Shown one piece after another: positions 41,425-42,381 of a stretch of 42,381 nucleotides of DNA. Numbering within the stretch: the stretch's first letter is position 1; every line of letters starts with the position of its first letter. The notes under the pieces are model-generated. The model saw only the letters and a program-made list of their open reading frames with translations. It was not told the DNA's origin and did not search any database. The position numbers and the translations under genes are program-made. The DNA comes from Candidatus Woesearchaeota archaeon. GTDB lineage: Archaea > Nanobdellota > Nanobdellia > Woesearchaeales > UBA583. Location: positions 1 to 42,381 of the forward strand of contig JAQICV010000088.1 in NCBI GenBank assembly GCA_027858315.1, read 5' to 3'.

Positions 41425-42381
41425 TTAATTACTAGACTCAATGTCTATTTCTCCTTTGTCTAATTGCTTTGTTTCTTTCTCATAGAAGAGACTGGACTTA
41501 ACTTTATAAGCTTCAAAGGAGTTATTTTCAATTCTAATTACACAGCCCTCTTCAGGTACTATGTTAGAGCACATATAGCAGTCTTTATCATTATATTTAT
41601 TTTTTAAAGTAGATAAAAAATGAGTTTGCCAATGTTCTAGATAGAATTTATTATCTGAATCTATTTTTAGTAAATCTTTAGCATAACCATAAAATAATTC
41701 AGGAACAGCATTTAATCCATATTCTTTACAAAAGTCTTGAACTTGTTTAGCAGAAAATTCAAATACTTTTCCATCATTGTTAGTATAAGTAATTCTGTAT
41801 ATATAAATACCAAAAGGAGTAGGTTCTTTATATTTATAACATTTCCTACATTCTACCATAGAATTGTCTTCTTCAAAAGTATATGCTGGAATATTTAATT
41901 CAGAATGTTTTATAACTCCTTTTACAGTATTAATTAAATTACCTGATTTAAAAGGTTTATTAGATTTTCCTTTAACAACTTTATCTCCAATTTGAATTGG
42001 ATTATTAGAAAAATTATCTAAAGAATAACCGTAATCATAATCCTTTTGAATAGCTGCTCCAGAAGGTAAATTCCCTATTATTTCGGAGTAAAAAGATAAT
42101 CCATTCTGTAAAAAGGGTTTTAATTGTTCATGTGCTAATCCCCAAATATCTACATCATAATAATGATTAGCATTTGGATGTAATTCTTCATTCTTTATCA
42201 CTTTTCGCGAACTGTAGATATAATCATATTCAGTATTGACTATATTTACTCCTAATTTTTTAAGTATCTTTTCATTCCATTTAAGGGGTTTTTTACATAG
42301 AATTTTAGAAGAAATACACGAAGTTCCATGTAATTTGTAAGAAATACTTATTAAATCTTCTGGATGTATTCTATGTAAATT
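41425..42381 (-). CDS. RNA ligase, N-terminus outside the window
   Basis: The frame is open to the right edge; 318 residues are visible. A GTG at 42201 is in frame but cannot be the start, because key ligase motifs lie upstream of it. Visible motifs of the nucleotidyltransferase RNA ligase family are: motif I KLHGTS (visible residues 16-21, the Lys being the AMP acceptor), SSRKVIKN (57-64), motif III-like FGIYIYRITY, motif IV EGCVIRI, and motif V YKVKSS near the C-terminus. Two Cys pairs (CRKC, CYMC) may bind zinc. The enzyme seals RNA 3'-OH and 5'-phosphate ends with ATP. With the polynucleotide-kinase-like protein at 34966-35376 it could repair cleaved tRNA (inference). Confidence 0.85.
   Translation of the reverse strand, partial: NLHRIHPEDLISISYKLHGTSCISSKILCKKPLKWNEKILKKLGVNIVNTEYDYIYSSRKVIKNEELHPNANHYYDVDIWGLAHEQLKPFLQNGLSFYSEIIGNLPSGAAIQKDYDYGYSLDNFSNNPIQIGDKVVKGKSNKPFKSGNLINTVKGVIKHSELNIPAYTFEEDNSMVECRKCYKYKEPTPFGIYIYRITYTNNDGKVFEFSAKQVQDFCKEYGLNAVPELFYGYAKDLLKIDSDNKFYLEHWQTHFLSTLKNKYNDKDCYMCSNIVPEEGCVIRIENNSFEAYKVKSSLFYEKETKQLDKGEIDIESSN

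Noticed and set aside
42201-42203. GTG as the start codon of the RNA ligase.
   Set aside because: Ligase motif I (KLHGTS) and the SSRK segment lie upstream in the same open frame, so the protein must begin beyond the right edge.
1-42381. A UGA-reading suppressor tRNA-Trp, expected for a phage using TGA as Trp.
   Set aside because: I found no cloverleaf with a TTCRA-type T-loop or a TCA anticodon in any gap; it is probably elsewhere in the genome. A tRNAscan search of the whole genome would decide.

Overview
The window looks like part of the genome of a crAss-like phage (order Crassvirales) infecting a Bacteroidota host. The evidence is very AT-rich DNA, starts without Shine-Dalgarno sequences, a cassette of giant late genes that includes a virion-type RNA polymerase (DFDID motif), and a left-end set of small structural proteins of the type found in crAss-like phages. 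The striking property is the genetic code. In the plus-strand genes from 1737 to 33757, TGA is an in-frame sense codon, almost certainly Trp; TAA and TAG are the stops. Read with the standard code this half falls apart into dozens of fragments. Read with TGA=Trp it becomes six long genes encoding 1570, 618, 2861, 2892, 1178 and 1544 residues. The minus-strand genes from 33800 to the right end are all intact in the standard code and spell Trp as TGG.

Layout, left to right. Positions 1-1675 hold the end of a structural-type gene, a DUF192 gene and a small Ala/Pro/Gly-rich gene, closed by an intrinsic terminator (1685-1722). Positions 1737-33757 hold the six recoded genes in near-continuous tandem: two structural or cargo-like proteins; a giant protein with a membrane-active-looking N-terminal part and an embedded superfamily 1 helicase; the RNA polymerase; a protein ending in an HExxH zincin domain; and a protein with a PD-(D/E)XK nuclease domain and a C-terminal hydrophobic segment. 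A bidirectional terminator (33761-33795) separates them from the convergent minus strand.

The minus strand first carries a single-gene unit for a lysozyme-like/transglycosylase protein, with its own candidate promoter and flanked by terminators. Beyond it lies a long array of small, often overlapping genes read leftwards. Those with recognisable functions are a polynucleotide-kinase-type P-loop protein, a DUF5664 nucleotide-hydrolase-like protein, a flavin-dependent thymidylate synthase (thyX), several zinc-ribbon proteins and, running off the right edge, an RNA ligase. Kinase plus ligase suggests an RNA-repair pair.

How the genes may work together (inference): the early, standard-code genes adjust nucleotide pools and repair RNA. 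The late cassette supplies proteins packaged in the particle and ejected with the DNA (polymerase, helicase, nuclease, protease). Because every late giant gene needs UGA read as Trp, its translation would depend on a suppressor tRNA, which I do not find in this window. I saw no tRNA, rRNA, CRISPR array, insertion sequence or integrase. No stretch over 300 bases lacks a gene. The longest gap, 40871-41005, holds a structured non-coding element.
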